Position numbers and translations under genes: made by a program. The notes beneath the pieces are model-generated. The model was not told where the DNA came from. It made no database searches and saw only the letters and a program-made list of their open reading frames with translations. From an uncultured Nocardioidaceae bacterium (GTDB lineage Bacteria; Actinomycetota; Actinomycetes; Propionibacteriales; Nocardioidaceae): DNA of 42,869 bases. Shown piece by piece: positions 24,578 to 33,786 of this stretch; position 1 is the first letter of the stretch; every line of letters starts with the position of its first letter. The stretch spans positions 1 through 42,869 of the forward strand of contig CADCUI010000027.1 in NCBI GenBank assembly GCA_902805845.1. Direction: 5' to 3'.

Positions 24578-24931
24578 ATGGAGCTCCTCACTGACACACC
24601 CACCGACGACACCGTCTTCCTCCAGGTGCAGGGCGAGCTCGACCTCGACTGCCAGGACGACTTCGAGAAGGCGCTCTGCTGCCACCTCGACTCCTCCTCG
24701 GTGGTCGTCGACCTGTCCCGCCTCGAGTTCCTGTCGATCGCGTCTCTGCGTTCGCTGCTCGTGGGCCGTAGGTCGGCGACCGCTGCGAACCGCGAGCTCG
24801 CCTATGTCGGGGCGCCCGCCCAGGCCCGGCGGCTGGTCACCGTGGCGGGGCTTCAGGAGGAGGTCGGGCTGTCCGCGACCGGCTCCAGGAGCGAGCGCTC
24901 CTCGACCAGGTCGAGCGCCAGCGTCTTGTAG
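24578..24931 (+). CDS. STAS-domain protein overlapping recQ at its 3' end
   Basis: 117 residues. The STAS core is FLQVQGELDLDCQDDFEKAL and VVVDLSRLEFLSIASLRSLL. The phospho-loop reads LSIASL rather than DSTGL, so it retains a Ser but not the usual motif. The ATG at 24578 has AGGA six bases upstream. The last ~26 codons run antisense into the 3' end of recQ (24853-24931). The tail is Ser/Arg-rich, as expected where the frame is constrained by the other gene. It is divergent from the SRPBCC-ADH operon. Confidence 0.78.
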   Translation: MELLTDTPTDDTVFLQVQGELDLDCQDDFEKALCCHLDSSSVVVDLSRLEFLSIASLRSLLVGRRSATAANRELAYVGAPAQARRLVTVAGLQEEVGLSATGSRSERSSTRSSASVL

Positions 24932-26502
24932 CCGACGTCCTCGAAGAGCACCGTCACCCGGTCCTCCTCGAGGTCGGTGACGACGCCGGGGCCGAAGGCG
25001 TCGTGCGTCACCGGCGACTGCGGGGTGAAGGGCGAGCTCTTCTCTGCGCCGTCCCAGGCGAGCTCGGCGACGCCGGTCCGGCAGTTGTCGCAGATGCCGC
25101 AGAGCCTGGTCACCGGCTCACCGAAGTAGCCGAGCAGGTAGCCGGAACGGCACCGGGTCGTCTCGGCGTACCCGCGCATCATGTCCACGCGTGAGTGCTG
25201 CAGCCGTCGATGGGCCTCCGCCCGCTCGAGGACGGCAGCGACAGCGCGCTTGCCCGTGCCCGTCCGACCTCCCGACTCCGCGACCTGCTCGGCGAGGTTG
25301 AGGATCCGGGCCGAGGTCCGCACCCCGACCCCGGCGCGGTCGGACACCTGTCGCCGCCAGCCGCTCGACGACGGGTCGATCGCCGCTGCCGCACGCAGCA
25401 CCGCGGCGGTGTCCTCGGCGTTGGGCACGCCTCCGGAGAAGAAGCGACCCAGCGACAGGTCCTCGGAGCGGTAGACGAGGGCCGCCAGGGCGGGCTCCCC
25501 GTCCCGGCCGGCGCGGCCGACCTCCTGGTAGTAGGTGTCCGGTGACTCCGGGACCTGGGCGTGGACCACGAAGCGGATGTCGGGCTTGTCGATGCCCATG
25601 CCGAATGCCGACGTCGCGGCGATGATGTCGAAGTCACCTGCCAGGAAGGCTTCGTGCACCTCGCGGCGCCGGCGCTGAGGGAGGCCGGCGTGGTAGACCG
25701 CGGTGCGCCGACCGAGGGCCGCGACGTCCTCGGCGTACTCCTCGGCCGATCGCCGGGTGCGGCAGTAGACGATCCCGGTCCCGCCCTCGCCGTCGGCCAC
25801 CAGGTCGAGGACCGTGCGGCGCTGGTCCTCGGGGGTCGTGACCCGGACGACTCCCAGCGCCAGGTTCTCCCGCTCGAAGCCCGTCACGATCACCTGCGGG
25901 TCGCGGAGGCGGAGCCGGTCGACGATGTCCTCGCGCACCGGCAGCGCCGCCGTGGCGGTCATCGCGATCACCGGCGGCGACCCCAGCTCGGCGATGATGT
26001 CGCCGAGTCGGAAGTAGTCGGGCCGGAAGTCGTGGCCCCACGACGACACGCAGTGAGCCTCGTCGACGGCCACGAGACTGGGCGCGAGCGCGGCCACCGC
26101 CGCGCGCACCTCGTCGTTGCCCAGCTGCTCGGGCGAGAGGAAGAGGAACTCCAGCTCGCCGGTCCGGGCGCGCTCGAGCGACTGCGCCCGTTGAGCCTCC
26201 GTCTCGGCGGAGCTGAGCCTGGCGGCCCGCAGCTCCGGGTGCCTCTCGCCGAGGCCGGCCATCTGGTCCTGCTGGAGGGCGAGCAGCGGTGAGACGACCA
26301 CCGTGACCCCCTCGAGCAGCACTCCCGCAGCCTGGTAGGTCAAGGACTTCCCCGACCCGGTGGGAGAGATCAGCAGCACGTCCTTGCCCTCGAGCACCGC
26401 GGCGAGCGTCTCGGCCTGACCGGGGAGCAGCGCGTCGTGGCCGAAGAACCTCTTGACCGTGCGGCGGATCCGCTCCGCGTGCGGCTGCACGGCGTCACTC
26501 AC
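24853..26502 (-). CDS. recQ: RecQ-family ATP-dependent DNA helicase
   Basis: 549 residues. Walker A is PTGSGKS (47-53) and the DEAH box is VDEAHCVSSWGHDFRPDYF (from 146). The helicase C domain has GIVYCRTRRSAEEYAEDV and QEVGRAGRDGE. A zinc module follows with CRSGYLLGYFGEP and LCGICDNC. There is no HRDC domain; the C-terminus instead has a KOW-like stretch, HDAFGPGVVTDLEEDRVTVL, common in actinobacterial short RecQ. It unwinds DNA 3'-5' in recombination and repair. The GTG overlaps the stop of the MBL hydrolase gene (GTGA). Confidence 0.94.
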   Translation of the reverse strand: MSDAVQPHAERIRRTVKRFFGHDALLPGQAETLAAVLEGKDVLLISPTGSGKSLTYQAAGVLLEGVTVVVSPLLALQQDQMAGLGERHPELRAARLSSAETEAQRAQSLERARTGELEFLFLSPEQLGNDEVRAAVAALAPSLVAVDEAHCVSSWGHDFRPDYFRLGDIIAELGSPPVIAMTATAALPVREDIVDRLRLRDPQVIVTGFERENLALGVVRVTTPEDQRRTVLDLVADGEGGTGIVYCRTRRSAEEYAEDVAALGRRTAVYHAGLPQRRRREVHEAFLAGDFDIIAATSAFGMGIDKPDIRFVVHAQVPESPDTYYQEVGRAGRDGEPALAALVYRSEDLSLGRFFSGGVPNAEDTAAVLRAAAAIDPSSSGWRRQVSDRAGVGVRTSARILNLAEQVAESGGRTGTGKRAVAAVLERAEAHRRLQHSRVDMMRGYAETTRCRSGYLLGYFGEPVTRLCGICDNCRTGVAELAWDGAEKSSPFTPQSPVTHDAFGPGVVTDLEEDRVTVLFEDVGYKTLALDLVEERSLLEPVADSPTSS

Positions 26503-27317
26503 CGGCCCCCGTCCTCCCCGTGCGGCTCGGCCCCCGGGGCGTCCAGCTCGATCGTCTCGCCGCGACCCACGCTGCGCACCAGCCCGTCCAGGCCCGCGGC
26601 CCGGACGGCCTCCTCGAAGTCCGACAGCGGTGAGCGGAACACGCCGTAGTCGTCGTAGTGCACCGGCACCGCCTGCCGCGGCCGCAGCCGCCGAAGGAAG
26701 TCGACCCCTTGATCGGCGTCCATGGTGACGGTGTGGAGCAGCACGCGTGTTCCGCCGAGGTGCACCACTGCCACGTCCAGGTCGGGGTGACGCCGGGCGA
26801 TCTCGGTGACGTGGTTGCCGGTCAGCGTGTCACCGCTGAGATAGACGCGCCGGCGTACCTCGCCGTCCACCCGGTGCTCGAGGAGCGACCCCATCACCGG
26901 CGGCAGCAGGGCGCCCATCACCCCCCGGGCATGGATCCCCGGCAGCGACTCGATGCGCAGGGTCTCGGTGCCCCGGGTGAGCGTCTCGCTGCCCCAGGTG
27001 TCCAGCCCGCGGGCGTCGAAGCCCCAGTCGGTCAGCCGCCGGGCCGCCGCCGGGGTGGTGACCACAGGTTGTGAGCGGGACAACGAGCGCTTCGCGATGC
27101 GGTCGAAGTGGTCGCCGTGGAGGTGGGAGAGGACCACCGCGTCCAGGGCCGGAAGCTCCTCCGGCTGCAGTGCGGGCTCGGTGAGGCGCCGTGACCACAG
27201 CCCCTTGCCGAGGTAGGCCCGCTGCCCCCGGTGCAGGAAGTTGGGGTCGGTGAGCAGCGTGAACGACCCCAGCCTGATGAGGGTGGTGGCCGTCCCGACG
27301 AACGTCAGGCGGTCCAT
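26499..27317 (-). CDS. MBL-fold metal-dependent hydrolase
   Basis: 272 residues. The metal-binding motif is VVLSHLHGDHFDRI, with His65, His67, Asp69 and His70. LSGDTLTGNH and VPVHYDDYG provide later ligands. It resembles the UlaG/NAPE-PLD-like branch. The substrate is unknown. The ATG at 27317 is followed by MDRLTFVGTATTLIRLG, a typical start. It is the first gene of the coupled unit with recQ, a frequent arrangement that may be only positional. Confidence 0.88.
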   Translation of the reverse strand: MDRLTFVGTATTLIRLGSFTLLTDPNFLHRGQRAYLGKGLWSRRLTEPALQPEELPALDAVVLSHLHGDHFDRIAKRSLSRSQPVVTTPAAARRLTDWGFDARGLDTWGSETLTRGTETLRIESLPGIHARGVMGALLPPVMGSLLEHRVDGEVRRRVYLSGDTLTGNHVTEIARRHPDLDVAVVHLGGTRVLLHTVTMDADQGVDFLRRLRPRQAVPVHYDDYGVFRSPLSDFEEAVRAAGLDGLVRSVGRGETIELDAPGAEPHGEDGGR

Positions 27318-27500
27318 GGCCGGTCGATACCCAGGCGCAGGGTCAGCATGCGCCGCCGAGCGCCCTCGAGACCGCGCACGAGTGCGCTGTTTTCGGCGTC
27401 CGGACGCCTGGCCGTCCGGAAATCAGCGCACGGTGCTCGGTTTCCTCCGAGGCCTCGACTAAAGACACTTGAAGAAGCAACCGTCGAGTATGCTGGACTC

Positions 27501-27971
27501 ATGACGCGCTGGCTGACCGAGGACGAGCTCGCCTCGTGGTTCCCGCTCGCGGGGGTGATGCTGAAGCTCAACCCTGCCCTGGACAGCCAGCTGCAACGCG
27601 ACTCGGACATGACGCACTTCGACTACCTCTGCCTCGCGATGCTGTCGGAGGAGGAGAGCTGGACGACGACGATGAGCGCACTCGCCGGCCGCACCAACGC
27701 CTCACTCTCGCGGCTGTCCCACGTGATCTCCAAGCTCGAGGGACGCGGGTGGGTGTGCCGGTCGCGCTCGGAGGTCAGCCGACGCGTGACGCTCGTCCGG
27801 ATGACCGAGCAGGGGTACGACGTGCTGGTGGCGGCCGCCCCGGGCCACGTCGAGACGGTGCGCTCCCTGATCTACGAGGGGCTCGGTCCCGACGACGTCG
27901 CGCACCTGCGACGGCTGATGACCCACGTCCTGGAGCGGATCGAGGCCTCGGGGCTGAAGTCCAGCTGCTGA
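27501..27971 (+). CDS. MarR-family transcriptional regulator, possibly leaderless
   Basis: 156 residues. The winged helix has FDYLCLAMLSEEESWTTTMS, then LAGRTNASLSRLSHVISKLE and CRSRSEVSRRVTLVRMTEQG; a dimerisation helix pair closes it. The -10-like TATGCT at 27489-27494 places a start close to the ATG at 27501, and no ribosome site is visible, so the mRNA may be leaderless. The -35 is unclear. It is divergent from the MBL-recQ unit (183 bases, no other feature) and convergent with the uracil glycosylase. Confidence 0.9.
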   Translation: MTRWLTEDELASWFPLAGVMLKLNPALDSQLQRDSDMTHFDYLCLAMLSEEESWTTTMSALAGRTNASLSRLSHVISKLEGRGWVCRSRSEVSRRVTLVRMTEQGYDVLVAAAPGHVETVRSLIYEGLGPDDVAHLRRLMTHVLERIEASGLKSSC

Positions 27972-27987
27972 CGGCCCCGGGCGCGGC

Positions 27988-28677
27988 TCAGGGGAGCCGC
28001 CAGTCGACGGGTGCGCCGCCTTGCTGCACCAGCAGGTCGTTGACCCGGCTGAAGGGCCGGGAGCCGTGGAAGCCGCGGCTGGCCGAGAGCGGCGACGGGT
28101 GCACCGACTCCACCCACGGGACGCCGTGGAGCAGCGGCTTGAGTGCTTGCGCGTCGCGTCCCCAGAGCACCGCGACGAGCGGGCCGCCACGGGTAGCCAG
28201 CACCTCGACGGCGCGGTCGGTCACCTTCTCCCAGCCGCGACCCCGGTGGGCGGCCGACCGGCCGGGCTGGACGGTGAGCACCCGGTTGAGCAGGACGACG
28301 CCCTGGTCGGCCCACGGAGTCAGGTCTCCCGTGCTGGGCGCCGGGACGGTGAGGTCGTCGACCAGCTCGCGGAAGATGTTGGCCAGGCTCGGCGGCAGCG
28401 GCCTCACGTCCGGCGCGACCGAGAAGCTCAGCCCCACCGGGTGGCCGGGGGTCGGATAGGGGTCCTGGCCGACGATGAGGACCCGGGCAGCGTCCAGCGG
28501 CCGCTGGAAGGCTCGCAGCACCTGGTGTCCCTCCGGCAGGTAGCTGCGACCCTCCTGCAGCTCGGCACGGAGGAACCGGCCCATCGACTCCAGCGTCCCC
28601 TCGACGGGCTCGAGGGCTGCGGCCCAGTCCGGGGCGACCAGGCCGCGCTCGACGAGCGAGGTGAGCGTCCCGGTCAT
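27988..28677 (-). CDS. ung: Uracil-DNA glycosylase, family 1
   Basis: 229 residues. The catalytic water-activating loop is [19 protein letters not shown] with Asp72; [15 protein letters not shown] and [11 protein letters not shown] provide the later active-site His. It removes uracil from DNA as the first step of base excision repair. The length is normal for bacterial Ung. The ATG at 28677 overlaps the stop of the SGNH gene (ATGA), so they are cotranscribed. Confidence 0.95.
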   Translation of the reverse strand: MTGTLTSLVERGLVAPDWAAALEPVEGTLESMGRFLRAELQEGRSYLPEGHQVLRAFQRPLDAARVLIVGQDPYPTPGHPVGLSFSVAPDVRPLPPSLANIFRELVDDLTVPAPSTGDLTPWADQGVVLLNRVLTVQPGRSAAHRGRGWEKVTDRAVEVLATRGGPLVAVLWGRDAQALKPLLHGVPWVESVHPSPLSASRGFHGSRPFSRVNDLLVQQGGAPVDWRLP

Positions 28678-29570
28678 CGGGCTGCGTCGGCGCTCAGCAG
28701 CGCGAGCAGGGCGTCGGCCACTGCCTGCTGCCCCTCGGGGAAGGGGTGGTAGGCAGCCGCGCGCCGGTCGTCGGTCGCCTGACCGTTCACCCACGGGTCG
28801 TCCGAGCAGATCTCGTGCCCGCGCGAGAGCGGGTGCATGTCGAGGAACAGGACGTCGGCGCGCTCGGCGGTGCGTGCCAGGGCCTTGTTCAGCGCGCGTT
28901 CCACCCTGGCCAGCACCGGGCGGTCGGCACCCCCGATCGGCATCTTCCGGCAACCCCGGGCCGGGTCGACGAGGCGTGGGTAGCCGACGAGCACGACCGT
29001 CGCCGACGGCGCTGCGGAGCGGACCGCTCGCAGCACCCGGCCGACCCGGCCGCCGGTCCGCTGGGCGACCGCGGCGGCGTCTCCGAGCTCGACGCCGCTC
29101 CGGTCGCGGACGAGGGACCCGAAGAGCTGCTCGTCGTTGCCACCGATGCCCACGGTGACCAGGTCGGTGCCTCGTCTGACGACCCGGAGCTGGGGTGGCA
29201 CCGAGGCCCGGAGGTCTCCGAGCCCGAAGACCTGGCGGCGGCTGACGTCGTGCGTCGTGGCGGCCGAGCAGCTGGCGTCGCGCAGTCGCGCGTCCAGGCG
29301 CTCGGCCAGCAAGGACGGGTAGTTGCCGGTGGACCGGAAGCAGCCCGAGGCCAGGCTCGTGGTCGGGACGTACGGCGCGGCAGTGAACGAGTCGCCGAGC
29401 GCGGCGTACGTCTCGAACTCCGGCTCGGCGCGCGGAGCCGGGGACCCCACGGGGCTCGAGCAGGAGACGAGCAGGACGACCAGCACCAGGCACGCCACGA
29501 CGGCCGCGGTGCTCTGCCTGCGCGGCCCCGATCCGACCCCGGGACCCTTGTCCGCTGGGCCCAGATCCAT
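28674..29570 (-). CDS. Lipoprotein SGNH/GDSL hydrolase
   Basis: 298 residues. A membrane segment ends in the lipobox LLVSC with Cys37. The GDSL block is [12 protein letters not shown] with Ser61; [11 protein letters not shown] supplies the oxyanion block, and [11 protein letters not shown] near the end supplies the catalytic His. It should be a surface-anchored esterase or lipase of unknown substrate. The gap before the HEAT-repeat gene stop is 9 bases. Confidence 0.9.
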   Translation of the reverse strand: MDLGPADKGPGVGSGPRRQSTAAVVACLVLVVLLVSCSSPVGSPAPRAEPEFETYAALGDSFTAAPYVPTTSLASGCFRSTGNYPSLLAERLDARLRDASCSAATTHDVSRRQVFGLGDLRASVPPQLRVVRRGTDLVTVGIGGNDEQLFGSLVRDRSGVELGDAAAVAQRTGGRVGRVLRAVRSAAPSATVVLVGYPRLVDPARGCRKMPIGGADRPVLARVERALNKALARTAERADVLFLDMHPLSRGHEICSDDPWVNGQATDDRRAAAYHPFPEGQQAVADALLALLSADAAR

Positions 29571-29579
29571 GCGGGAAGT

Positions 29580-30179
29580 CTAGGCAGACCCGCCCCTGCT
29601 CCCACCGTCGCGGCGGTCGTCCCCGGCGACGCCACCGGGCAGGTCGAGACGTCGGACGAGGTCGTGCAGCGCTCGTGCTGCTGCCCGGCGTACCGCCTCG
29701 TCGGGATCGGCGTCACCCGCGGAGCGGACCGCGGTCACGTGCTCGGTGTCGCCGCAGGTGGCGAGGGCGCGCGCTGCGGCCACCCGCACCCGAGGCAGCT
29801 CGTGGTCGAGAAGTCCGACGGCGTCGTCGGCCACCGGCAGGTCGTGTCGCCGCGCGACCTTGAGACACATCTCGGCGACCCGCCAGGCCGGGTCGCGCAC
29901 GCCGGCGGCGACGGCGGGGGAGGCCGCATCGGCCCAGACGTAGAGCAGGCCGCGCGCAGCCCAGACCCGCGGCCAGTGCTCCGCCCAGCCGGTGGGGTAG
30001 CGCGCGCCCGGAGCGCCGGCCAGCCAGGGCAGGAGCCATCCGTACACCGCGGGGTCGGCGCCCGCGAGCAGGTCGGCGCAGTGGCCGGCCACCACCTCCT
30101 CCGGCACGAACCCGGTCAGCTCCCGCACGAGATCACGAGGACGGCGGGTCAGGTCGGTCGGGGCCGGCTCCGTGGTCAC
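29580..30179 (-). CDS. HEAT-repeat-containing protein
   Basis: About 199 residues of helical repeats, for example [20 protein letters not shown] and [20 protein letters not shown], then [18 protein letters not shown]. Such alpha-solenoids bind proteins. The GTG at 30179 is chosen because it sits 22 bases behind the otsA stop; a GTG at 30230 would overlap otsA by 29 bases. No ribosome site is clear for either. The function is unknown. Confidence 0.72.
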   Translation of the reverse strand: MTTEPAPTDLTRRPRDLVRELTGFVPEEVVAGHCADLLAGADPAVYGWLLPWLAGAPGARYPTGWAEHWPRVWAARGLLYVWADAASPAVAAGVRDPAWRVAEMCLKVARRHDLPVADDAVGLLDHELPRVRVAAARALATCGDTEHVTAVRSAGDADPDEAVRRAAARALHDLVRRLDLPGGVAGDDRRDGGSRGGSA

Positions 30180-30201
30180 CGGTGCTTGCCGGTGGCAGAG
30201 G

Positions 30202-31638
30202 TCACTGGTTGTCGTCGGTCGGCACCTCACGGAGCCGTTTGTGGTGGTCGGGGCGGACCTCCCTGAGCCGGCCCATGAACTCCGCGGCCCAAGCGGCCAC
30301 GTCGTGCTCCTTGACCGTCTTTCGCATGGCGCGCATCCGCCGCGAGCGGTCGCGCGGCTGGCCGTCCATGGCCTCGAGCAGCGCGGTCTTCATCCCGTTG
30401 ATGTCGTAGGGGTTGATGAGGAACGCCTGCTTCAGCTCGTCAGCAGCGCCGGCGAACTCCGAGAGCACGAGCGCTCCGTCGTTGTCCACGCGGCAGGCGA
30501 CGTACTCCTTGGCGACCAGGTTCATGCCGTCGCGCAGCGGCGTGACCACCATGATGTCGGCGGCGCGGAACATCGCCGCCATCTCCTCCCGGGGGAAGGA
30601 GTTGTGCAGGTAGGAGATCGCGGGATGCCCCAGCCGTCCGTAGTCGCCGTTGATGCGCCCCACCAGCATGTCGATCTCGTCGCGGAGCCGGCGGTACTCG
30701 TCGACCCGCTCGCGCGACGGCGTGGCGACCTGGAGGAAGACCGCGTCCTCGAGGTCGACACGGCCGTCGGCCAGGAGCTCGCCGAAGGCGCGCAGCCGCG
30801 TGTAGATGCCCTTGGTGTAGTCGAGCCGGTCGACGCCGAGCAGGAGATGTCGGGGATTGCCCAGCTGCTCACGGATCTCTCGGGCCCGGGCGACGACAGC
30901 GTCGGTCTGGGCCATCTCGGCCAGGCCGGCGAAGTCGATGGAGATGGGGAAGGCGTCGGCCTCGACGGTGCGGCCGTCGGCGAGGTAGACGAGGTCGCGG
31001 TGGGTCTTGTGCCCGACCCGTTGGCGCACCAGCCGGACGAAGTTCTGCGCGCCGCCGGGGCGCTGGAAGCCGACGAGGTCCGCGCCGAGCAGGCCCTCGA
31101 GGATCTGGCGCCGCCACGGCAGCTGCACGAAGAGCTCGGTGGGCGGGAACGGGATGTGGAGGAAGAACCCGATGCGGAGGTCGGGACGGGCTTCGCGCAG
31201 CATCGCGGGCACCAGCTGCAGCTGGTAGTCGTGGACCCACACCAGGGCGTTCTCCGCGGCGAGGGCCGCGGCTCGCTCCGCGAACCGGCGATTGACGGTG
31301 ACGTAGGCGTCCCACCACTCGCGGTGGAAGGACGGCTTCGCGACCACGTCGTGGTACAGCGGCCACAGCGTGCCGTTGGAGAAGCCCTCGTAGAACTCCT
31401 CGATCTCCGCCGCCGACAGCGGCACCGGCACCAGCAGCATGCCGTTCTGGTCGAGCGGCTCGTCAGGGCCGTCCGGGCCACCGTCCCAGCCGACCCAGGC
31501 GCCGTCGTACTCCTGCATGATGGGCTCGATGGCGGTGACGAGCCCTCCGGGCGAGCGCCGCCACGAGACCGCGCCGTCCTCGTCGACCACCCGGTCGACC
31601 GGCAGCCGGTTGGCGACGACCACCAGGTCGTACGTCAT
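30202..31638 (-). CDS. otsA: Trehalose-6-phosphate synthase
   Basis: 478 residues, family GT20. The start is [18 protein letters not shown], followed by [30 protein letters not shown], and [18 protein letters not shown], which binds UDP-glucose, and later [17 protein letters not shown]. It joins UDP-glucose and glucose-6-phosphate. I chose the ATG at 31638, with GGAG nine bases upstream. A GTG at 31665 is possible and would suit a leaderless message from TAGGCT at about 31677-31672. The partner phosphatase otsB is on the other strand, beyond two genes. Confidence 0.93.
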   Translation of the reverse strand: MTYDLVVVANRLPVDRVVDEDGAVSWRRSPGGLVTAIEPIMQEYDGAWVGWDGGPDGPDEPLDQNGMLLVPVPLSAAEIEEFYEGFSNGTLWPLYHDVVAKPSFHREWWDAYVTVNRRFAERAAALAAENALVWVHDYQLQLVPAMLREARPDLRIGFFLHIPFPPTELFVQLPWRRQILEGLLGADLVGFQRPGGAQNFVRLVRQRVGHKTHRDLVYLADGRTVEADAFPISIDFAGLAEMAQTDAVVARAREIREQLGNPRHLLLGVDRLDYTKGIYTRLRAFGELLADGRVDLEDAVFLQVATPSRERVDEYRRLRDEIDMLVGRINGDYGRLGHPAISYLHNSFPREEMAAMFRAADIMVVTPLRDGMNLVAKEYVACRVDNDGALVLSEFAGAADELKQAFLINPYDINGMKTALLEAMDGQPRDRSRRMRAMRKTVKEHDVAAWAAEFMGRLREVRPDHHKRLREVPTDDNQ

Positions 31639-31740
31639 GGGTGCCGGCTCCGAGTCCCCGTTCACCTCGTCAGCCTATCTGCGCGTCCAGGAGCCTCGAA
31701 GGGCGGCTTCCTGAAGCGCGGCAGCGTCGGCGTGGAGCGA

Positions 31741-31769
31741 ATGACACCGTTGTGGTTCTCGCCTACGAT
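31741..31769 (+). promoter_or_regulatory. Predicted promoter of the DUF3263 gene
   Basis: ATGACA (31741-31746) and TACGAT (31764-31769) are separated by exactly 17 bases. They match the -35 and -10 of a housekeeping promoter in actinobacteria. The ATG of the gene is 41 bases past the -10. Confidence 0.6.
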
Positions 31770-31809
31770 GACAGTCCAGGCCGAAGCAGCGCATGCCACA
31801 GGAGACCGC

Positions 31810-32106
31810 ATGGACATCGCTAACGCCGCCACCTCGCAGACGTCGGGGGTCGTCGGCGAGCTCTCGCAGCGTGATCGCGACGTGCTCGACTTCGAGCGCC
31901 AGTGGTGGAAGTACGCCGGCGCCAAGGAGCAGGCGGTCCGCGAGAAGTTCGACATGTCGTCCACCCGCTACTACCAGGTGCTCAACGCCCTCATCGACCG
32001 TCCGGAGGCGCTCGCCCACGACCCGTTGCTGGTGCGGCGGCTGCGGCGGCTTCGCGCCGCCCGGCAGCGTGCGCGTTCGGCACGCCGGCTCGGGTTCGAG
32101 GTCTGA
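31810..32106 (+). CDS. DUF3263 helix-turn-helix protein
   Basis: 98 residues. The pattern LSQRDRDVLDFERQWWKYAG followed by KEQAVREKFDMSSTRYYQVL is the DUF3263 signature, with an HTH-like helix pair. AGGAG lies six bases before the ATG at 31810. The family is small, widespread in actinobacteria and probably DNA-binding. It forms an operon with the LytR_C gene, whose start follows two bases behind its stop. Confidence 0.88.
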   Translation: MDIANAATSQTSGVVGELSQRDRDVLDFERQWWKYAGAKEQAVREKFDMSSTRYYQVLNALIDRPEALAHDPLLVRRLRRLRAARQRARSARRLGFEV

Positions 32107-32108
32107 GC

Positions 32109-32618
32109 GTGCCGCGGTCGCAGGGCAGGGCGCGCGGCCGCCCTCGTCCCGACGAGGGGTTCGCGATGTCGTCGCCGGTGGCCCTGATGAGCGCCGCCGC
32201 CGTGGCGATGGCCGGTGTCGCGTTCTTCCTGACCGACCACGAGGTCACCGCCAACGCCCCCCGGGCCACGACCGTGGCCGCCGCACCCGCCACGGTGGAG
32301 CGCACCGTGACCCTGGAGCCCCGGCGGACCGAGCCGGTGGTCAAGCGCGGCGCGGTCTACATCGACGTCTACAACAACTCCAACATCACCGGGCTGGCAC
32401 ACGGCGTCGCAGCCCGGATCGCCGGTGCCGGCTGGCAGGTCGTCGGCTCCGACAACTGGTACGGGACGATCCCGGCCACCACGATCTACTATCCCGAGCC
32501 GCTGAAAGCGGCTGCCAAGCTGCTCTCGCAGGACCTGGGCATCGCCCGCGTGCTGCCGGCGATCGACCCCATGTCCTTGGACCGGCTGACGGTCATCCTC
32601 ACCGCCGACTACGCCTGA
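32109..32618 (+). CDS. LytR C-terminal domain membrane protein
   Basis: About 169 residues from the GTG at 32109, or 150 from the ATG at 32166; both have possible ribosome sites. After a basic N-terminus comes one membrane helix (ALMSAAAVAMAGVAFFL), then a linker, and then the LytR_C domain: VYIDVYNNSNITGLAHGVAA, then AARIAGAGWQVVGSDNWYG and TTIYYPEPLKAAAKLLSQDL. It is likely anchored with the domain outside the membrane. The cell-wall link is inferred from the family name only. Confidence 0.85.
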   Translation: MPRSQGRARGRPRPDEGFAMSSPVALMSAAAVAMAGVAFFLTDHEVTANAPRATTVAAAPATVERTVTLEPRRTEPVVKRGAVYIDVYNNSNITGLAHGVAARIAGAGWQVVGSDNWYGTIPATTIYYPEPLKAAAKLLSQDLGIARVLPAIDPMSLDRLTVILTADYA

Positions 32619-32684
32619 GTCGACGCATGGCGCGTCCCTCGACGTGCCGGTGCCGCCGGGTCGAGGCTCTGGTTGGGTGGGGCC

Positions 32685-33539
32685 ATGGACCTGCGCAGCC
32701 CTCGCGCCCGTCAGCGGTACGACGACCTGGTCGCAGGCGCCGGCCAGGGCGTGGTCTGCCTCGACTTCGACGGCGTCCTCGCACCCATCGTCGACGACCC
32801 TGCCCGGGCGCACATCCACCCCGAGGCGCCCGACGTCCTCGTCGCGCTGACAGCGCAGTTCCGGGCGGTGGCCGTCGTGACCGGCCGGCCGGCACGGCAG
32901 GCAGTCAGCCTCGGTCACCTCGACGAGGTGGGGGCCCGAGCCAAGGACCACGGCCGGGACCTTCTCGTGCTGGGCCAGTACGGCCACGAGCGATGGTCCG
33001 CCTCCACCGACCGGGTGGTGGCGCCCAGGCCGCCCCGGGGGCTGGCGAGCCTGGCTGCGGAGCTCCCCGAGCTCCTGCGCCGCGAAGGGCTCGAGGACGC
33101 CCATCTGGAGCAGAAGAGCCTGGCGGTCGCAGTGCACACCCGACGGCTCCCCGACCCGCAAGGGGCGCTCGAGCGGCTGGCGCCGGTGCTGCAGCGGGCA
33201 GCAGCCGCCCACGGGCTCACGCTCGAGCCGGGGCGCATGGTGCTCGAGGCGCGGGCGCCCGGCATGAACAAGGGCAACGCCGTCCGCACCCTGCAGAAGG
33301 AGCACCACGCCGACGCGATGGTCTTCGTCGGTGACGACCTCGGCGACGTCGAGGCGTTCGAGGCGATCGCGGCGCTGCGCCGTGGCGGCATGGTCGGGCT
33401 GCTGGTGTGCTCGGGCTCGGAGGAGCAGCGGGCTCTCGTCGACCTCGCCGACGTCGTCGTGGACGGTCCCGACGGTGTCATGCAGTTCCTGCGGCAGCTG
33501 GCCACGGACGCCGGCGACCACGCGGATCCGCCGTCCTGA
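32685..33539 (+). CDS. otsB: Trehalose-6-phosphate phosphatase
   Basis: 284 residues of the HAD superfamily. Motif I is DFDGVLAPIV with nucleophile Asp27 and Asp29; VVTGRPARQA is motif II. LVLGQYGHERW is typical of trehalose phosphatases, and VGDDLGDVEAFEA is motif IV. It completes trehalose synthesis started by otsA. The ATG at 32685 is preferred over a TTG 12 bases earlier. It is followed by the riboswitch of thrC. Confidence 0.92.
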   Translation: MDLRSPRARQRYDDLVAGAGQGVVCLDFDGVLAPIVDDPARAHIHPEAPDVLVALTAQFRAVAVVTGRPARQAVSLGHLDEVGARAKDHGRDLLVLGQYGHERWSASTDRVVAPRPPRGLASLAAELPELLRREGLEDAHLEQKSLAVAVHTRRLPDPQGALERLAPVLQRAAAAHGLTLEPGRMVLEARAPGMNKGNAVRTLQKEHHADAMVFVGDDLGDVEAFEAIAALRRGGMVGLLVCSGSEEQRALVDLADVVVDGPDGVMQFLRQLATDAGDHADPPS

Positions 33540-33600
33540 CCTGTCTCACCTGACGACCCCGGGTGCGGGGTCCGTGCGGCCTTCCGTAGGCTGGGCGCTG

Positions 33601-33772
33601 CTCATCGAGAGGGGCAGAGGGACACGGCCCGCTGAAGCCCCGGCAACCCGCCACAGCCGTCACCGCTCGGACGAGTGATGACGCCTCCGAGCAGCCCGGA
33701 ACGTAGCCCGGGCTGCTGGTGGTCACGGTGCCACGTCCGTCCCGGCGCGAAGGCCGCCTCGGGGAAGATGAG
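33601..33772 (+). promoter_or_regulatory. SAM-I (S-box) type riboswitch upstream of thrC
   Basis: The P1 strands are CTCATC (33601-33606) and GATGAG (33767-33772). The core follows the S-box pattern: AGAGGGGCAGAGGGAC, ACGGCCC, GCTGAAGCCCCGGCAACC with the k-turn and pseudoknot region, and GGTGCCACGTCC on the 3' side. P3 (CCGTCACC at 33657 with GGTCACGG at 33721) is enlarged by an inner hairpin AGCAGCCCGG / CCGGGCTGCT (33690-33717). The aptamer is about 172 nt, longer than usual. It ends directly before the AAGGAGGA ribosome site of thrC. Confidence 0.85.
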
Positions 33773-33786
33773 AAGGAGGACTCCTT
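33773..33786 (+). promoter_or_regulatory. Hairpin over the thrC ribosome site and start
   Basis: AAGGA (33773-33777) and TCCTT (33782-33786) can pair around the loop GGAC. The 5' arm is the ribosome site and the 3' arm contains the first two bases of the TTG start. It follows the last base of riboswitch P1 (33772) directly. It may couple aptamer folding to translation initiation. Confidence 0.5.

Noticed and set aside
31663-31677. TAGGCT as a -10 for a leaderless otsA starting at the GTG at 31665
   Set aside because: The -35 is poor and the ATG at 31638 has a good ribosome site, so the later start was preferred; kept only as an alternative.
30172-31809. Long plus-strand frame in front of the DUF3263 gene
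   Set aside because: It is antisense to otsA; the true start with a ribosome site and promoter is at 31810.
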